Assembly: GCF_029717145.1 (NCBI RefSeq)
Contig: NZ_CP099222.1
Span: 1,798,001 to 1,862,000 of the forward strand
Direction: 5' to 3'
Length of the DNA stretch: 64,000 nucleotides
Source of the DNA: Citrobacter freundii
GTDB taxonomy: Bacteria; Pseudomonadota; Gammaproteobacteria; Enterobacterales; Enterobacteriaceae
Part shown: in pieces, positions 1-10,087 of the stretch
Layout of the letters: every line of letters begins with the position of its first letter
Numbering within the stretch: the first letter of the stretch is position 1
Notes under the pieces: model-generated
Told to the model about the DNA's origin: nothing
Databases searched by the model: none
Seen by the model: only the letters and a program-made list of their open reading frames with translations
Made by a program: the position numbers and the translations under genes

Positions 1-482
1 TGTATGGTGACGTACAGGGAACCGTGAAGGAAGGCTCGCCGCGCAATCCGGTGACGGCAAGCGGTCGTGTGCTGAAAGAACTTGAGGACTGGCTGCATAA
101 CCTGCCGGGGACCTCGGTAGACATTGTGCGTCTCGCCGGGTTGGTTGGACCGGGCAGACACCCAGGGCGTTTTTTCGCCGGTAAAACGGCACCGGATGGA
201 CAGCATGGTGTCAATCTGGTGCATCTGGATGATGTCGTGTCGGCGATCGCTTTGCTGCTCCAGGCACCGAAAGGAGGACACATCTATAATATATGTGCGC
301 CTATGCATCCGGCGCGTAATGTGTTCTATCCCCAGATGGCGCGTTTGCTGGGGCTGGAACCGCCGGAATTCCGGGACGGTGTGGATAACGGTAAAGGTAA
401 AGTCATTGACGGCAACCGAATTTGCAATGAACTTGGGTTTGAGTACCAGTATCCCGACCCGCTGGTGATGCCGATGGAGTGA
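1..482 (+). CDS. yeeZ: NAD(P)-binding epimerase-like protein YeeZ (5' truncated)
   Basis: This is the C-terminal part of a gene cut by the window edge. The reading frame is open from base 3 and ends with TGA at 480-482, giving about 159 of the usual roughly 274 residues. The visible part contains the family segments Y-G-D-x-Q-G-T-V, G-L-V-G-P-G-R-H-P-G-R-F-F and H-I-Y-N-I-C-A-P of the extended short-chain dehydrogenase / NAD-dependent epimerase group. The N-terminal Rossmann fold lies outside the window. The substrate is not established. It lies directly upstream of the LysR gene yeeY on the same strand, as in E. coli. Confidence 0.93.
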   Translation, partial: YGDVQGTVKEGSPRNPVTASGRVLKELEDWLHNLPGTSVDIVRLAGLVGPGRHPGRFFAGKTAPDGQHGVNLVHLDDVVSAIALLLQAPKGGHIYNICAPMHPARNVFYPQMARLLGLEPPEFRDGVDNGKGKVIDGNRICNELGFEYQYPDPLVMPME

Positions 483-523
483 CAGACCAGCAGCGTGCCG
501 TCATATACCGCCAGGGGGCGAGT

Positions 524-1453
524 ATGAAACCACTGCTGGACGTTCTGATCATCCTCGACGCGTTAGATAAAGAGGGAAGTTTCGCGGCGGCGTCGGCAAA
601 ATTGTTTAAGACGCCGTCCGCGCTGAGCTATACCGTCCATAAGCTGGAAAGCGATCTGAATATTCAATTGTTGGATCGCAGCGGGCATCGGGCGACGTTT
701 ACCCGCACCGGGCAGATGCTGCTGGAAAAGGGGCGGGAGGTACTGCATACCGTCCGCGAACTCGAAAAACAGGCCATCAAACTGCACGAAGGTTGGGAGA
801 ACCAGCTGGTTATTGGCGTGGATGACACCTTTCCTTTTTCACTGCTGGCCCCGCTTATCGAATCCTTCTACCAGCACCACAGCGTCACGCGGCTTAAATT
901 TATCAACGGTGTACTGGGCGGTTCCTGGGAGGCGCTCACCCAAGGGCGGGCCGATATTATCGTCGGGGCGATGCATGAACCGCCTTCCGCGAGTAATTTT
1001 GGTTTTGCGCGTTTAGGTGACCTCGAACAGGTGTTTGTGATCGCACCTCATCATCCGCTGGCGCAGGAAGACGAACCACTGCAACGGCGTACCATTAAAC
1101 GTTTCCGTGCCATTGTGGTGGGGGACAGTCCTCATCTGGCGAGCTTGTCGGGTTCTCAACTGCTTGACGATCAGGATGCAATCACCGTTTTTGACTTTAA
1201 AACCAAGCTGGAACTGCAGATCAGTGGGCTGGGATGCGGGTATTTACCGCGCTATCTGGCACAACGTTTTTTGGACAGCGGTGCCCTGATAGAGAAGAAA
1301 GTGGTCGCACAAATTATGTTTGAACCGGTGTGGATTGGCTGGAATGAACAGACGTCAGGATTAGCCAGCGCCTGGTGGCGAGATCAGATTTTAGCAAATA
1401 GTGCTATCGCAGGCGTTTATGTAAAATCGAGTGTCGATAAATCAGGCAGTTAG
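524..1453 (+). CDS. yeeY: LysR-family transcriptional regulator YeeY
   Basis: A 309-residue LysR-type regulator. The N-terminal winged helix-turn-helix (about residues 5-65) includes the segment S-F-A-A-A-S-A-K-L and the dimer-helix leader S-A-L-S-Y-T-V-H-K-L-E. A periplasmic-binding-protein-like effector domain follows. An upstream in-frame GTG at 479 overlaps the yeeZ stop, but the ATG at 524 follows a purine-rich GGGGG stretch and gives the length of the E. coli protein, so it was chosen. It sits between yeeZ and plaP and is followed by a strong terminator. The regulated target is not known from this sequence. Confidence 0.93.
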   Translation: MKPLLDVLIILDALDKEGSFAAASAKLFKTPSALSYTVHKLESDLNIQLLDRSGHRATFTRTGQMLLEKGREVLHTVRELEKQAIKLHEGWENQLVIGVDDTFPFSLLAPLIESFYQHHSVTRLKFINGVLGGSWEALTQGRADIIVGAMHEPPSASNFGFARLGDLEQVFVIAPHHPLAQEDEPLQRRTIKRFRAIVVGDSPHLASLSGSQLLDDQDAITVFDFKTKLELQISGLGCGYLPRYLAQRFLDSGALIEKKVVAQIMFEPVWIGWNEQTSGLASAWWRDQILANSAIAGVYVKSSVDKSGS

Positions 1454-1542
1454 ATAAAAATATTTATTTTTGGCTATCTCATTCTCTTGTTATTTCTCTC
1501 CAATTTAGTGCAAAATACGCCGCTTGCAAAAAATGACATTAG

Positions 1543-1574
1543 CCGACGTTTTAATACGCGTCGGTTATTTTTTT
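1543..1574 (+). terminator. Rho-independent terminator after yeeY
   Basis: Inverted repeat CCGACG (1543-1548) and CGTCGG (1559-1564) followed by the T-rich run TTATTTTTTT. It lies about 90 bases after yeeY and before the plaP promoter region, so it separates the two units. Confidence 0.85.
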
Positions 1575-1721
1575 GCATCAAACCAATCATTCATAAAAGA
1601 GGCCGGGCTTCGTACCGGATAGATACTTACTAAAAACCGACAGTTGTTGTCGCTGAGGAATTCGTAAAAATGGGGCAATTTTTTGCTTACGCGACGGTAT
1701 TCACCGTAAAGGGGAATGACC

Positions 1722-3083
1722 ATGTCGCATAACGTTACTCCAAACACCTCTCGCGTGGAATTACGTAAAACGCTTACGTTGGTTCCGGTTGTCATGATGG
1801 GCCTTGCCTATATGCAGCCGATGACGCTGTTCGATACATTTGGTATCGTTTCGGGCTTGACCGATGGTCATGTCGCGACGGCTTATGCTTTTGCGTTGGT
1901 TGCCATTCTCTTTACTGCGTTGAGCTACGGTAAACTGGTTCGCCGTTTCCCGTCTGCTGGCTCTGCGTACACCTATGCTCAGAAATCCATTAGCCCGACC
2001 GTAGGCTTTATGGTGGGCTGGTCATCGCTGCTGGACTATCTGTTCATGCCGATGATCAACATCCTGTTGGCTAAAATCTACTTTGAAGCGCTGGTGCCGT
2101 CGGTACCGTCGTGGATCTTTGTTGTCGCGCTGGTGGGCTTTATGACCATCTCGAATCTGCGCAGCATCAAGGCCGTCGCGAACTTCAATACCCTGATTGT
2201 TATTTTGCAGATGGGTATTGTGGCAGTGATTGTTGGCCTGATCATTTACGGCATTATGCACGGCGAAGGCGCAGGCACGCTGACCAGCACCCGTCCGTTC
2301 TGGTCTGAAGGCGCGCATGTGGTGCCGATGATTACCGGTGCAACTATCCTGTGCTTCTCGTTCCTTGGTTTTGACGGCATCTCTTCGCTGTCAGAAGAAA
2401 CCAAAGACGCAGAGCGCGTTATTCCGAAGGCTATCTTCCTGACCGCGCTGATTGGTGGCCTGATCTTTATTGGTGCCTCCTACTTCCTGCAACTGTACTT
2501 CCCGGATATCTCTCGCTTTAAAGATCCGGACGCGTCACAGCCGGAAATCATGCTGTACGTTGCGGGTAAAACCTTCCAGTGGGGCGTGCTGGTGTTCTCC
2601 AGCGTCACCGTACTGGCATCCGGTATGGCGGCACATGCGGGCGTTTCTCGTCTGATGTACGTGATGGGGCGCGATGGCGTATTCCCGACTCGTTTCTTCG
2701 GTTATATTCACCCGAAATGGCGTACTCCTGCATGGAACGTGCTGCTGGTGGGTGCGATTGCGCTGCTGGCAATAAAATTTGACCTGGTGACGGCGACGGC
2801 GCTGATCAACTTCGGTGCGCTGGTGGCATTTACCTTCGTGAACCTGTCTGTGATTTCACAGTTCTGGATCCGCGAAAAACGCAACAAGACGCTGAAAGAC
2901 CACTTCAACTACCTGGTCATGCCGGTGTGTGGTGCTCTGACCGTCGGCGCGCTGTGGGTTAACCTGGAAGAAAGCTCGATGGTTCTGGGTCTGATCTGGG
3001 CGGGTATTGGTCTGGTTTACCTGGCTTGCGTGACCAAAAGCTTCCGCAATCCGGTTCCACAGTACGAAGATATCGCGCAGTAA
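1722..3083 (+). CDS. plaP: Putrescine importer PlaP (APC-family permease)
   Basis: A 453-residue inner-membrane amino acid/polyamine permease, formerly YeeF, with about twelve hydrophobic segments. The first helix region (P-V-V-M-M-G-L-A-Y) and [13 protein letters not shown], the latter near the substrate site, are typical of the APC superfamily. In E. coli PlaP is a low-affinity putrescine/H+ symporter needed for putrescine-stimulated swarming. The ATG at 1722 has GGGGAA six bases upstream; an in-frame ATG at 1716 overlaps that ribosome site and is less likely. It has its own transcription unit: a terminator lies before it and another after it. Confidence 0.94.
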   Translation: MSHNVTPNTSRVELRKTLTLVPVVMMGLAYMQPMTLFDTFGIVSGLTDGHVATAYAFALVAILFTALSYGKLVRRFPSAGSAYTYAQKSISPTVGFMVGWSSLLDYLFMPMINILLAKIYFEALVPSVPSWIFVVALVGFMTISNLRSIKAVANFNTLIVILQMGIVAVIVGLIIYGIMHGEGAGTLTSTRPFWSEGAHVVPMITGATILCFSFLGFDGISSLSEETKDAERVIPKAIFLTALIGGLIFIGASYFLQLYFPDISRFKDPDASQPEIMLYVAGKTFQWGVLVFSSVTVLASGMAAHAGVSRLMYVMGRDGVFPTRFFGYIHPKWRTPAWNVLLVGAIALLAIKFDLVTATALINFGALVAFTFVNLSVISQFWIREKRNKTLKDHFNYLVMPVCGALTVGALWVNLEESSMVLGLIWAGIGLVYLACVTKSFRNPVPQYEDIAQ

Positions 3084-3092
3084 TTGATGTTT

Positions 3093-3124
3093 GCCGGACT
3101 GGGGGCCTTGCGCCACCATCCGGC
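3093..3124. repeat. REP-like extragenic palindrome
   Basis: Imperfect inverted repeat with outer arms GCCGGA (3093-3098) and ATCCGGC (3118-3124) and a GC-rich centre containing TTGCGCC. It sits between the plaP stop and its terminator and resembles enterobacterial REP/BIME units, but is degenerate. Confidence 0.4.
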
Positions 3125-3134
3125 AAATTGCCTA

Positions 3135-3161
3135 ACCGGAGACATGTTCTCCGGTTTTTTT
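3135..3161 (+). terminator. Rho-independent terminator after plaP
   Basis: Perfect 7-bp stem ACCGGAG (3135-3141) / CTCCGGT (3149-3155) with a 7-base loop, followed by TTTTTT. It ends plaP transcription; sbcB converges from the other side and stops at 3186. Confidence 0.9.
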
Positions 3162-3185
3162 ATACCTGCGTGTCAGTTTCTCTTC

Positions 3186-4610
3186 TTACACAATCTCTTC
3201 GGCGTATTGCCAGAGTGATTTCAGCAGCACCAGCTTCTCTTTATTATCCGCATACTGTTGACTCAGCATCTGCAATTCATTGGCATATTGCTGTAAAAAC
3301 TCTGCGGTAAACACCTGACGGCGATGCTCCAGCCAGCGCTGCTGTTCAGACTCATCCAGCGTGCCGGGGAAGTTACGCGCGCGGTAATTAAACAGCAGCT
3401 TTTCAATACGCTTATCAACAAAGGTAATATCCAGTGCCGGTAAATTGCGTGGGTCGGTTTCCAGCACGATTTTCATCGCAGCGCGGTCGGCATCGCTGAA
3501 AAAACCGTTATACAGTTGGGCATCCACGTTGTCTGACGGTGTGAAGGGTTCTGCCTCGGAAAAAATAGCCACCACTTTATCGCGAACCTGCGGGTTTTCA
3601 CGCAGGATTTTGAGGTTATCCAGACAATGCTGACGGTTAATTCCCAGTCGGTCGGCATCTTCAGGGCGTAGTGTGTTGGCCTGTGCCAGAACCGGGCATT
3701 TGTTGATGTGCACCAGTTTCACGGGTACCGCTACGTTATCGCCCAGGTCGGCTTTGGCGGTGTAAAGGCGCTCACGCAGCGTGTCGCTATCCAGCTCAAG
3801 CAGGGGAGAAATATCACCGGCTAAGTCAACCATGATGACCGCGTTGCGATTGTCCGGGTGCCAGGCGAGCGGCGCAACCCAACTGGTATTGCCGCGCCAT
3901 GCGCCGAACATGCCAGAGACATGAACCAACGGTTTCATTTGTGGGACATCGATCAGGGCGGCCAGCTTGTGCTTGTTCCGGTGGCTATAGAGATAGTCGA
4001 ACAGACGAGGCTGACGCGACTTAACCAACTGCGCCATCGCAATGGTGGCGTACACGTCGGCCATCGCATCGTGGGCGTTGGCGTGTTCAATGTCGTTGGC
4101 TTTGGTCAAATGCTCAAGGCGGAAACTGGGTAACCCGTCGTCGTTTTCTGGCCAGTTAATGCCTTCCGGGCGCAGGGCATAACAGGCGCGCATAACATCC
4201 AGTAAATCCCAACGTGAATTATCGTGCTGCCAGCTCCAGGCGTAGGGGTCGTAGAAATTGCGGTACAGGATATTGCGCGTCACTTCGTCGTCAAAGCGCA
4301 CATTGTTATAGCCCACAATACAGGTTTTGGGCACGGTAAACAGGGCGTGAATGCGGGCAGCAAACGTTGCTTCGTTCTCTCCTTTTTCACGCGCTTCCTG
4401 CGGGGTAATACCTGTTATAAGTACCGCTTCCGGGTGCGGCAGATAGTCGTCCGCAGGCTTGCAATAAAAAACCTCTGGATCGCCGATAATGTTGAAATCG
4501 TTATCCGTGCGGATGGCCGCAAATTGCGCGGGCCTGTCCAGCGCCGGATGGGTACCAAAGGTTTCGTAATCGTGGAAGAGAAACGTAGGGTGCTGCTTGC
4601 CGTCATTCAT
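3186..4610 (-). CDS. sbcB: Exodeoxyribonuclease I
   Basis: A 474-residue single-strand-specific 3'-to-5' DNA exonuclease (ExoI). The N-terminal DEDD exonuclease domain starts with H-D-Y-E-T-F-G (acidic residues 14 and 16), continues with V-G-Y-N-N-V-R-F-D-D and closes with H-A-N-A-H-D-A-M-A-D. The SH3-like and helical C-terminal parts are complete. ExoI acts in mismatch repair, recombination and removal of single-strand overhangs. It is convergent with plaP and divergent from phsA across a 399-base intergenic region. Confidence 0.97.
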   Translation of the reverse strand: MNDGKQHPTFLFHDYETFGTHPALDRPAQFAAIRTDNDFNIIGDPEVFYCKPADDYLPHPEAVLITGITPQEAREKGENEATFAARIHALFTVPKTCIVGYNNVRFDDEVTRNILYRNFYDPYAWSWQHDNSRWDLLDVMRACYALRPEGINWPENDDGLPSFRLEHLTKANDIEHANAHDAMADVYATIAMAQLVKSRQPRLFDYLYSHRNKHKLAALIDVPQMKPLVHVSGMFGAWRGNTSWVAPLAWHPDNRNAVIMVDLAGDISPLLELDSDTLRERLYTAKADLGDNVAVPVKLVHINKCPVLAQANTLRPEDADRLGINRQHCLDNLKILRENPQVRDKVVAIFSEAEPFTPSDNVDAQLYNGFFSDADRAAMKIVLETDPRNLPALDITFVDKRIEKLLFNYRARNFPGTLDESEQQRWLEHRRQVFTAEFLQQYANELQMLSQQYADNKEKLVLLKSLWQYAEEIV

Positions 4611-4783
4611 TGTTCAGTTATGTCCGGGATCAATTTAGCGCTTTTATAAGAGTACCAAAAAATAGCGAGGTAATCAGCAATGCGATTATCTGTTCGGGGA
4701 ATCAGGTCGTAATAAAATTGAGATGAACGGTGCTTTTATATATTTCTTGAATTAATTAAACGATCGAAACTGTATTTGTTGGC

Positions 4784-4797
4784 ATGATTATCATCAA
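4784..4797. promoter_or_regulatory. FNR-like site upstream of phsA
   Basis: ATGATTATCATCAA matches the FNR consensus TTGAT-N4-ATCAA at 9 of 10 defined bases. It is centred about 219 bases before the phsA start. Anaerobic control would suit thiosulfate reductase, but the surrounding DNA is AT-rich, so a chance match is possible. Confidence 0.45.
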
Positions 4798-4818
4798 GGA
4801 TAATTTCATTTTAATAAT

Positions 4819-4837
4819 TTGAGTGATAACCATTATT
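4819..4837. promoter_or_regulatory. Fur-box-like site upstream of phsA
   Basis: TTGAGTGATAACCATTATT matches 13 of 19 positions of the Fur consensus. A weaker Fur-like core, GATAATCAT on the minus strand, overlaps the FNR-like site just upstream. Suggestive only. Confidence 0.3.
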
Positions 4838-5009
4838 GTTATTTTTACGGTTAATTGTTGAGTTTTGGAAGTTTTAAAAGTCTTTATAAACAATAGGTTC
4901 TGATTCGTCAGGATGTTCTTGCTTCACTGTAAGGAAATGTGAGTGAGATTAAAAATTAATAATATAAACTCCATATAATAATTGGATATATCTAATAACA
5001 GGAGGTTAT

Positions 5010-7283
5010 ATGAGCATTAGTCGGCGTAACTTTTTGCGCGGCGTGGGTATTGGCTGCTCCGCTTGCGCAATAGGAACTTTTCCACCGGGGGCACTGGCGC
5101 GTAATGCACCAGAGAGTATCAAGGGGAAAACCTCACTCACACCAAGTCTGTGCGAAATGTGTTCATTTCGTTGTCCCATTCAAGCTCAGGTCATTAATAA
5201 TAAAACCGTTTTCATCCAGGGGAACCCTAATGCGCCGCAGCAGGGTACCCGGGTCTGTGCCCGAGGGGGCAGCGGTGTGAGCCTGGTTAACGATCCGCAC
5301 CGTATTGTTAAACCGATGAAGCGCACTGGCCCGCGTGGCGCTGGAGAATGGCAGGTCATTAGCTGGCAGCAAGCCTATCAAGAAATTGCCGAAAAGATGA
5401 GTGCCATAAAAGCGCAATATGGTCCTCAGGGCGTTGTCTTCTCTTCTAAATCCGGCTCGCTTTCCGGTCATTTATTTCACCTGGCGACGGCCTTCGGTTC
5501 GCCGAACACCTTTACCCATGCCTCGACATGTCCCGCCGGGAAATCCATTGCCGCTAAAGTGATGATGGGCGGCGATCTGTCCATGGACATCGCCAACACC
5601 CGTTATATGGTCTCTTTTGGCCATAACCTCTATGAAGGTATTGAGGTTGCCGACACGCACGAACTGATGACCGCGCAGGAGAGAGGCGCGAAGATGGTCA
5701 GCTTCGACCCTCGCTTGTCCGTATTTTCCAGTAAAGCGGATGAATGGCATGCCATCAGGCCTGGCGGCGACTTGCCGGTACTGATGGCAATGTGCCACGT
5801 CATGATTAAAGAAAACCTGTATGACGCGCAGTTTGTGGAGCGTTATACCACGGGGTTTGCACAGCTGGCAGAGGCCGTACAAGAGACAACGCCTGAATGG
5901 GCGCAAAAGCTGGCTGATGTTCCTGCTGAGGTTATTACCCGCGTAACCCGAGAAATGGCGGCCAGCGCGCCTCGTGCCATCGTCAGCCCAGGCCACCGCG
6001 CGACGTTTTCTCAGGAAGAGATTGACATGCGGCGGATGATCTTCACCCTCAACGTGCTGCTGGGCAATATCGAACGTGAAGGTGGCATGTACCAGAAAAA
6101 GGCGGCGGCAACCTACAACAAGCTGGCTGGCGAAAAGGTCGCGCCGGTGCTGGCAAAACCGGATGTGAAATTACCGAAGCCAACCGCGCAGCGCATTGAT
6201 CTGGTGGCACCGCAGTTTAAATACATCGCCGCGGGTGGAGGGGTCGTGCAAAGCATTATTGATGCCGTGTTAAAGCAGACTCCTTACCCGGTGAAGGGAT
6301 GGATCATGTCCCGACATAATCCTTTCCAGACCGTGACCTGCCGACCCGATCTGGTCAAAACCGTGGAACAACTGGATCTGGTGGTCAGCTGCGACGTCTA
6401 TTTAAGTGAAAGCGCGGCCTATGCTGACTATCTGTTACCGGAATGCACCTATCTTGAGCGTGATGAAGAAGTCTCTGATATGTCAGGGCTGAATCCAGCT
6501 TATGCATTACGCCAACAGGTAGTTGAGCCCATTGGCGATGCTCGTCCGAGCTGGCAAATCTGGAAAGAGCTGGGTGAAAAGTTGGGGCTCGGGCAATTTT
6601 ACCCGTGGCAGGATATGCAGACGCGCCAGCTGTACCAGCTCAATGGCGATCACGCTTTATCCGCAGAACTGCGTCAGAAGGGATACCGGGAGTGGGGCGT
6701 ACCGCTGTTATTTCGTGAACCTGAGACCGTGCGCCAGTTTGTCGCGCGCTATCCTGGTGCAGTGCCCGCGGACAGCGATGGTACCTACGGGGAGCAACTG
6801 CGATTCAAATCCCCGTCAGGCAAAATCGAGCTTTATTCCGCAGAGCTGGAATCGTTACTTCCCGGCTACGGTATTCCACGCGCCCGCAATTTTGCCCTGA
6901 AGGGTGAAAATGAACTCTATTTCATCCAGGGCAAGGTAGCGGTTCACACCAACGGAGCGACGCAATATGTGCCTTTACTCAGTGAACTGATGTGGGACAA
7001 CGCGGTGTGGATCCACCCGACGACCGCACGTGAAAAAGGGATTAAAAGCGGTGACGACATCTGGTTGGAAAACGCCACCGGCAAAGAAAAAGGTAAGGCG
7101 CTGGTCACGGCCGGTATTCGACCCGATACGCTGTTTGTTTATATGGGGTTTGGCGCCAAGGCCGGGGCTAAAACGGCGGCAACAACGCACGGTATTCACT
7201 GCGGTAATTTACTTCCGCACGTGACCAGTCCGGTTTCCGGAACGGTGGTACACACCGCTGGCGTGACGCTGCGTCGGGCATGA
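5010..7283 (+). CDS. phsA: Thiosulfate reductase molybdopterin subunit PhsA
   Basis: A 757-residue catalytic subunit that reduces thiosulfate to sulfide and sulfite in the periplasm. A twin-arginine signal (S-R-R-N-F-L, residues 4-9) with a hydrophobic stretch up to A-L-A (about 28-30) directs Tat export. The molybdopterin oxidoreductase domain begins with a [4Fe-4S] motif, C48-x2-C51-x3-C55-x27-C83, and C174 in H-A-S-T-C-P-A-G is the expected molybdenum ligand. The C-terminal dinucleotide-binding domain is complete. The ATG follows AGGAGG closely. First gene of phsABC. H2S production from thiosulfate is a trait of Salmonella and Citrobacter. Confidence 0.96.
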   Translation: MSISRRNFLRGVGIGCSACAIGTFPPGALARNAPESIKGKTSLTPSLCEMCSFRCPIQAQVINNKTVFIQGNPNAPQQGTRVCARGGSGVSLVNDPHRIVKPMKRTGPRGAGEWQVISWQQAYQEIAEKMSAIKAQYGPQGVVFSSKSGSLSGHLFHLATAFGSPNTFTHASTCPAGKSIAAKVMMGGDLSMDIANTRYMVSFGHNLYEGIEVADTHELMTAQERGAKMVSFDPRLSVFSSKADEWHAIRPGGDLPVLMAMCHVMIKENLYDAQFVERYTTGFAQLAEAVQETTPEWAQKLADVPAEVITRVTREMAASAPRAIVSPGHRATFSQEEIDMRRMIFTLNVLLGNIEREGGMYQKKAAATYNKLAGEKVAPVLAKPDVKLPKPTAQRIDLVAPQFKYIAAGGGVVQSIIDAVLKQTPYPVKGWIMSRHNPFQTVTCRPDLVKTVEQLDLVVSCDVYLSESAAYADYLLPECTYLERDEEVSDMSGLNPAYALRQQVVEPIGDARPSWQIWKELGEKLGLGQFYPWQDMQTRQLYQLNGDHALSAELRQKGYREWGVPLLFREPETVRQFVARYPGAVPADSDGTYGEQLRFKSPSGKIELYSAELESLLPGYGIPRARNFALKGENELYFIQGKVAVHTNGATQYVPLLSELMWDNAVWIHPTTAREKGIKSGDDIWLENATGKEKGKALVTAGIRPDTLFVYMGFGAKAGAKTAATTHGIHCGNLLPHVTSPVSGTVVHTAGVTLRRA

Positions 7284-7297
7284 ACAAGGAGAACATC

Positions 7298-7876
7298 ATG
7301 AATCAATCCACAAATCCCTATGTCATGCTGCATGACGAAAAACGCTGCATTGGCTGCCAGGCATGTACGGTTGCCTGCAAGGTTCTGAACGATGTGCCGG
7401 AGGGGTACAGCCGCCTGCAGGTGCAGATCCGCACCCCGGAAAAAGAGTCAGACGTCCTGTCTCATTTTCAGTTTGTGCGGGTTTCTTGCCAGCACTGTGA
7501 AGATGCGCCCTGCGTGAGCGTTTGCCCGACCGGTGCTTCATTTCGTGACGAAAACGGTATTGTGCAGGTGGACAAGTCGCGCTGTATTGGTTGCGACTAT
7601 TGTGTTGCGGCCTGCCCGTTCCATGTGCGTTATCTGAATCCGCAAACGAGTATCGCTGACAAATGCAATTTTTGTGCAGATACCCGCCTCGATGCCGGGC
7701 AAGCGCCGGCCTGTGTTTCTGTTTGTCCAACCGATGCGCTGAAGTTTGGCCGCCGCGACGACCCGGAGATCCAGCACTGGATAAGTCAAAAAGAGGTATA
7801 TCGCCAGCAGGATACGCGCAGTGGTGAGGTGAGTCTTTATCGGCGTAAAGAGTATCATCAGGAGGGGAAAGTATGA
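7298..7876 (+). CDS. phsB: Thiosulfate reductase electron-transfer subunit PhsB
   Basis: A 192-residue ferredoxin-like protein with four cysteine groups for four [4Fe-4S] clusters: C17[10 protein letters not shown] at the N terminus, then C-Q-H-C...[18 protein letters not shown] and C-N-F-C...C-V-S-V-C-P. It passes electrons from the membrane cytochrome PhsC to PhsA. The ATG at 7298 was chosen over 7280 because AAGGAG lies seven bases before it and the length then matches the Salmonella protein. It is 14 bases after phsA and overlaps phsC by 4 bases. Confidence 0.95.
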   Translation: MNQSTNPYVMLHDEKRCIGCQACTVACKVLNDVPEGYSRLQVQIRTPEKESDVLSHFQFVRVSCQHCEDAPCVSVCPTGASFRDENGIVQVDKSRCIGCDYCVAACPFHVRYLNPQTSIADKCNFCADTRLDAGQAPACVSVCPTDALKFGRRDDPEIQHWISQKEVYRQQDTRSGEVSLYRRKEYHQEGKV

Positions 7877-8640
7877 ATGCTATCTGGGGAGCAGAGCTTA
7901 ACTATGCGCCGGACTACTGGCCGCTGTGGCTCATTTACGCAGGTGTGGTCATCCTGCTGATGATTGTGGGTCTGGTGGCGCACGCGCTGCTGCGCCGGAT
8001 GCTGGCACCTAAAACCGCAACCGGTGAAGAGCATCGTGATTACCTCTACTCGTTAGCGGTCCGCCGCTGGCACTGGGGAAATGCGCTGTTGTTCGTTCTG
8101 CTGCTGGTAAGCGGGTTGTTTGGTCACTTTTCGATAGGGCCGGTGGCGCTCATGGTGCAGGTACACACCTGGTGTGGCTTTGCATTACTGGCCTTCTGGG
8201 TGGGTTTCGTGCTGATAAATGCCACTACCGGCAACGGCTGCCACTATCGGGTGAAATGTAGCGGACTGATTTCGCGCTGCCTGCAGCAAACACGCTTTTA
8301 CCTGTATGGGATAATGAAGGGTGAAGCGCATCCGTTTGCCGCGACGGCAGAGAGTAAATTTAACCCGCTACAACAACTGGCCTATCTGGCCATAATGTAT
8401 GCGCTGGTACCGCTGTTGATCATCACCGGTTTGCTGTGTCTTTACCCACAAGTTATCGGCGCAGGTCCGGTTATGCTGGTGTTGCATATGGCGTTGGCGA
8501 TTATTGGCATTCTGTTTATTTGTGCGCATATCTACCTGTGCACACTGGGCGACACGCCGGGGCAAATCTTTCGCAGCATGATCGACGGCTATCACCGGCA
8601 TCGCAGCCATCACGCAGATGTATCACCGCATAAAGGGTAA
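7873..8640 (+). CDS. phsC: Thiosulfate reductase cytochrome b subunit PhsC
   Basis: A 255-residue membrane protein that anchors the Phs complex and oxidises menaquinol. Several transmembrane segments are visible (about residues 17-40, 70-90, 96-118, 172-195, 204-230), with histidines inside or next to them (R-R-W-H-W-G-N, V-H-T-W-C-G, C-A-H-I-Y-L) as expected for heme b ligands. The start ATG overlaps the phsB stop (ATGA), so translation is probably coupled. Last gene of phsABC; no clear terminator is visible before dacD. Confidence 0.94.
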   Translation: MNAIWGAELNYAPDYWPLWLIYAGVVILLMIVGLVAHALLRRMLAPKTATGEEHRDYLYSLAVRRWHWGNALLFVLLLVSGLFGHFSIGPVALMVQVHTWCGFALLAFWVGFVLINATTGNGCHYRVKCSGLISRCLQQTRFYLYGIMKGEAHPFAATAESKFNPLQQLAYLAIMYALVPLLIITGLLCLYPQVIGAGPVMLVLHMALAIIGILFICAHIYLCTLGDTPGQIFRSMIDGYHRHRSHHADVSPHKG

Positions 8641-8695
8641 TGTAGTGCGAATTTATCACTACCCGTTTATCTGATACCTGCATTCCATTGCAAAA

Positions 8696-8717
8696 AAATG
8701 TGCTTTAAGTCACATTT
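8696..8717. promoter_or_regulatory. CRP-like site upstream of dacD
   Basis: A 22-base site with the core TGTGC-TTTAAG-TCACA and AAA/TTT flanks. It matches the extended CRP consensus everywhere except one core base and the spacer. It lies 74-95 bases upstream of the dacD ATG and 56 bases after phsC, so it most likely acts on dacD. Confidence 0.65.
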
Positions 8718-8790
8718 TCTTGCAATTTATCCCTGTTTGTTCTTCAGAATTTCCGTAAAAAGAACGGCTATTTTTCCTTTTCCTGAGGAC

Positions 8791-9963
8791 ATGCTGTTGA
8801 AACGCCGTTTGTTTATTACCGCTTCCCTTTTCGCGATGAGTTTTTCCTCCGCTTTTGCGGCGGATGTCGCCAGTTTTGCTCCCCAACCTCCGGCTATCAA
8901 TGCGGGTGCGTGGGTGCTGATGGATTACACCACAGGCCAAATTCTTACCGCAGGTAATGAGCACCAGCAGCGCAACCCCGCCAGTCTGACCAAGCTGATG
9001 ACCGGCTATGTTGTTGACCGCGCCATCGACAGCCAGCGTATTAGCCCGTCAGATATTGTCACCGTTGGGCGTGACGCGTGGGCGAAAGACAATCCGGTAT
9101 TTGTCGGTTCATCGTTAATGTTTTTAAAACAAGGTGACCGCGTTTCAGTACGTGATTTAAGTCGTGGCTTAATTGTCGATTCCGGCAACGATGCCTGCGT
9201 TGCGCTGGCGGATTATATCGCCGGTGGGCAGCCACAGTTTGTCGCGATGATGAACAGTTATGTGCAAAAGCTGAAGTTGCAGGACACCCATTTTGAAACG
9301 GTGCACGGACTGGATGCCCCAGGCCAGCACAGTTCGGCTTACGATCTGGCTGTGTTATCGAGGGCTATCATTCACGGCGAGCCTGATTTCTATCATATGT
9401 ACAGCGAGAAGAGCCTCACCTGGAACGGCATCACCCAGCAGAATCGTAACGGTTTATTGTGGGATAAAACCCTGAACGTGGATGGGCTAAAGACGGGACA
9501 TACCTCTGGTGCCGGGTTTAACCTGATTGCATCTGCGGTAGACGGACAGCGTCGATTAATCGCCGTTGTAATGGGGGCCGAGAGTGCGAAGGGGCGTGAA
9601 GATCAGGCGCGTAAGCTGCTGCAATGGGGACAGCAAAACTTTGACACAGTGCAGGTTCTGCGAAGTGGTAAGCAGGTCGGCGTTGAGCGGATCTGGTATG
9701 GCGATAAAGAAAAAATCAGTCTCGGTACCGAGCAGGATTTTTGGATGGCGTTGCCTAAAGCCGAAGTGGCGAATATTAAAGCAAAGTATGTGCTTGATAA
9801 GAAAGAGCTGGTCGCCCCCATTGCCGCACATCAGCGCGTGGGCGAAATTGAACTCTACGACCGGGATCAGCTGGTGGCGCATTGGCCGCTGATGACGCTG
9901 GAGTCAGTCGGTGAGGGGGGCGTGTTTTCGCGCCTGAGCGATTATTTTCACCATAAGGTGTAG
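8791..9963 (+). CDS. dacD: D-alanyl-D-alanine carboxypeptidase DacD (PBP6b)
   Basis: A 390-residue low-molecular-weight penicillin-binding protein that trims the terminal D-Ala from peptidoglycan pentapeptides. The signal peptide ends near A-F-A-A (about residue 24). Active-site motifs are SLTK (65-68), SGN (131-133) and KTG (234-236); the C terminus ends in the amphipathic anchor L-S-D-Y-F-H-H-K. A GAGG lies only four bases from the ATG at 8791 but ten from an in-frame TTG at 8797, so the TTG may be the true start. Preceded by a strong CRP-like site. Confidence 0.95.
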   Translation: MLLKRRLFITASLFAMSFSSAFAADVASFAPQPPAINAGAWVLMDYTTGQILTAGNEHQQRNPASLTKLMTGYVVDRAIDSQRISPSDIVTVGRDAWAKDNPVFVGSSLMFLKQGDRVSVRDLSRGLIVDSGNDACVALADYIAGGQPQFVAMMNSYVQKLKLQDTHFETVHGLDAPGQHSSAYDLAVLSRAIIHGEPDFYHMYSEKSLTWNGITQQNRNGLLWDKTLNVDGLKTGHTSGAGFNLIASAVDGQRRLIAVVMGAESAKGREDQARKLLQWGQQNFDTVQVLRSGKQVGVERIWYGDKEKISLGTEQDFWMALPKAEVANIKAKYVLDKKELVAPIAAHQRVGEIELYDRDQLVAHWPLMTLESVGEGGVFSRLSDYFHHKV

Positions 9964-10051
9964 ATTTCTGTTTGTGCACCAAACTGGCAAGACTGCGCAT
10001 CTGCTCACATAATAATCACTATTTCCTTGAGGTCGTAATACGCAGAAATTA

Positions 10052-10071
10052 TACTGTATTTTTATACAGTA
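10052..10071. promoter_or_regulatory. LexA (SOS) box of sbmC
   Basis: TACTGTATTTTTATACAGTA has the CTGT-N8-ACAG core with symmetric TA flanks, a near-ideal LexA operator. It ends 16 bases before the sbmC ATG, as expected for this known SOS gene. Confidence 0.93.
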
Positions 10072-10087
10072 TCATGCGGGAGGTTAT

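Larger units (their letters stand above)
4611..5009. promoter_or_regulatory. Intergenic region between divergent sbcB and phsA
   Basis: A 399-base, markedly AT-rich stretch with no credible gene. It must hold the sbcB promoter and the phsABC promoter. Candidate FNR and Fur sites are listed separately. The phsA ribosome site AGGAGG lies immediately before its ATG. Confidence 0.6.

Noticed and set aside
5472..5996. 174-codon open frame antisense to phsA
   Set aside because: Shadow of a GC-rich coding region; the phsA frame is complete with all motifs.
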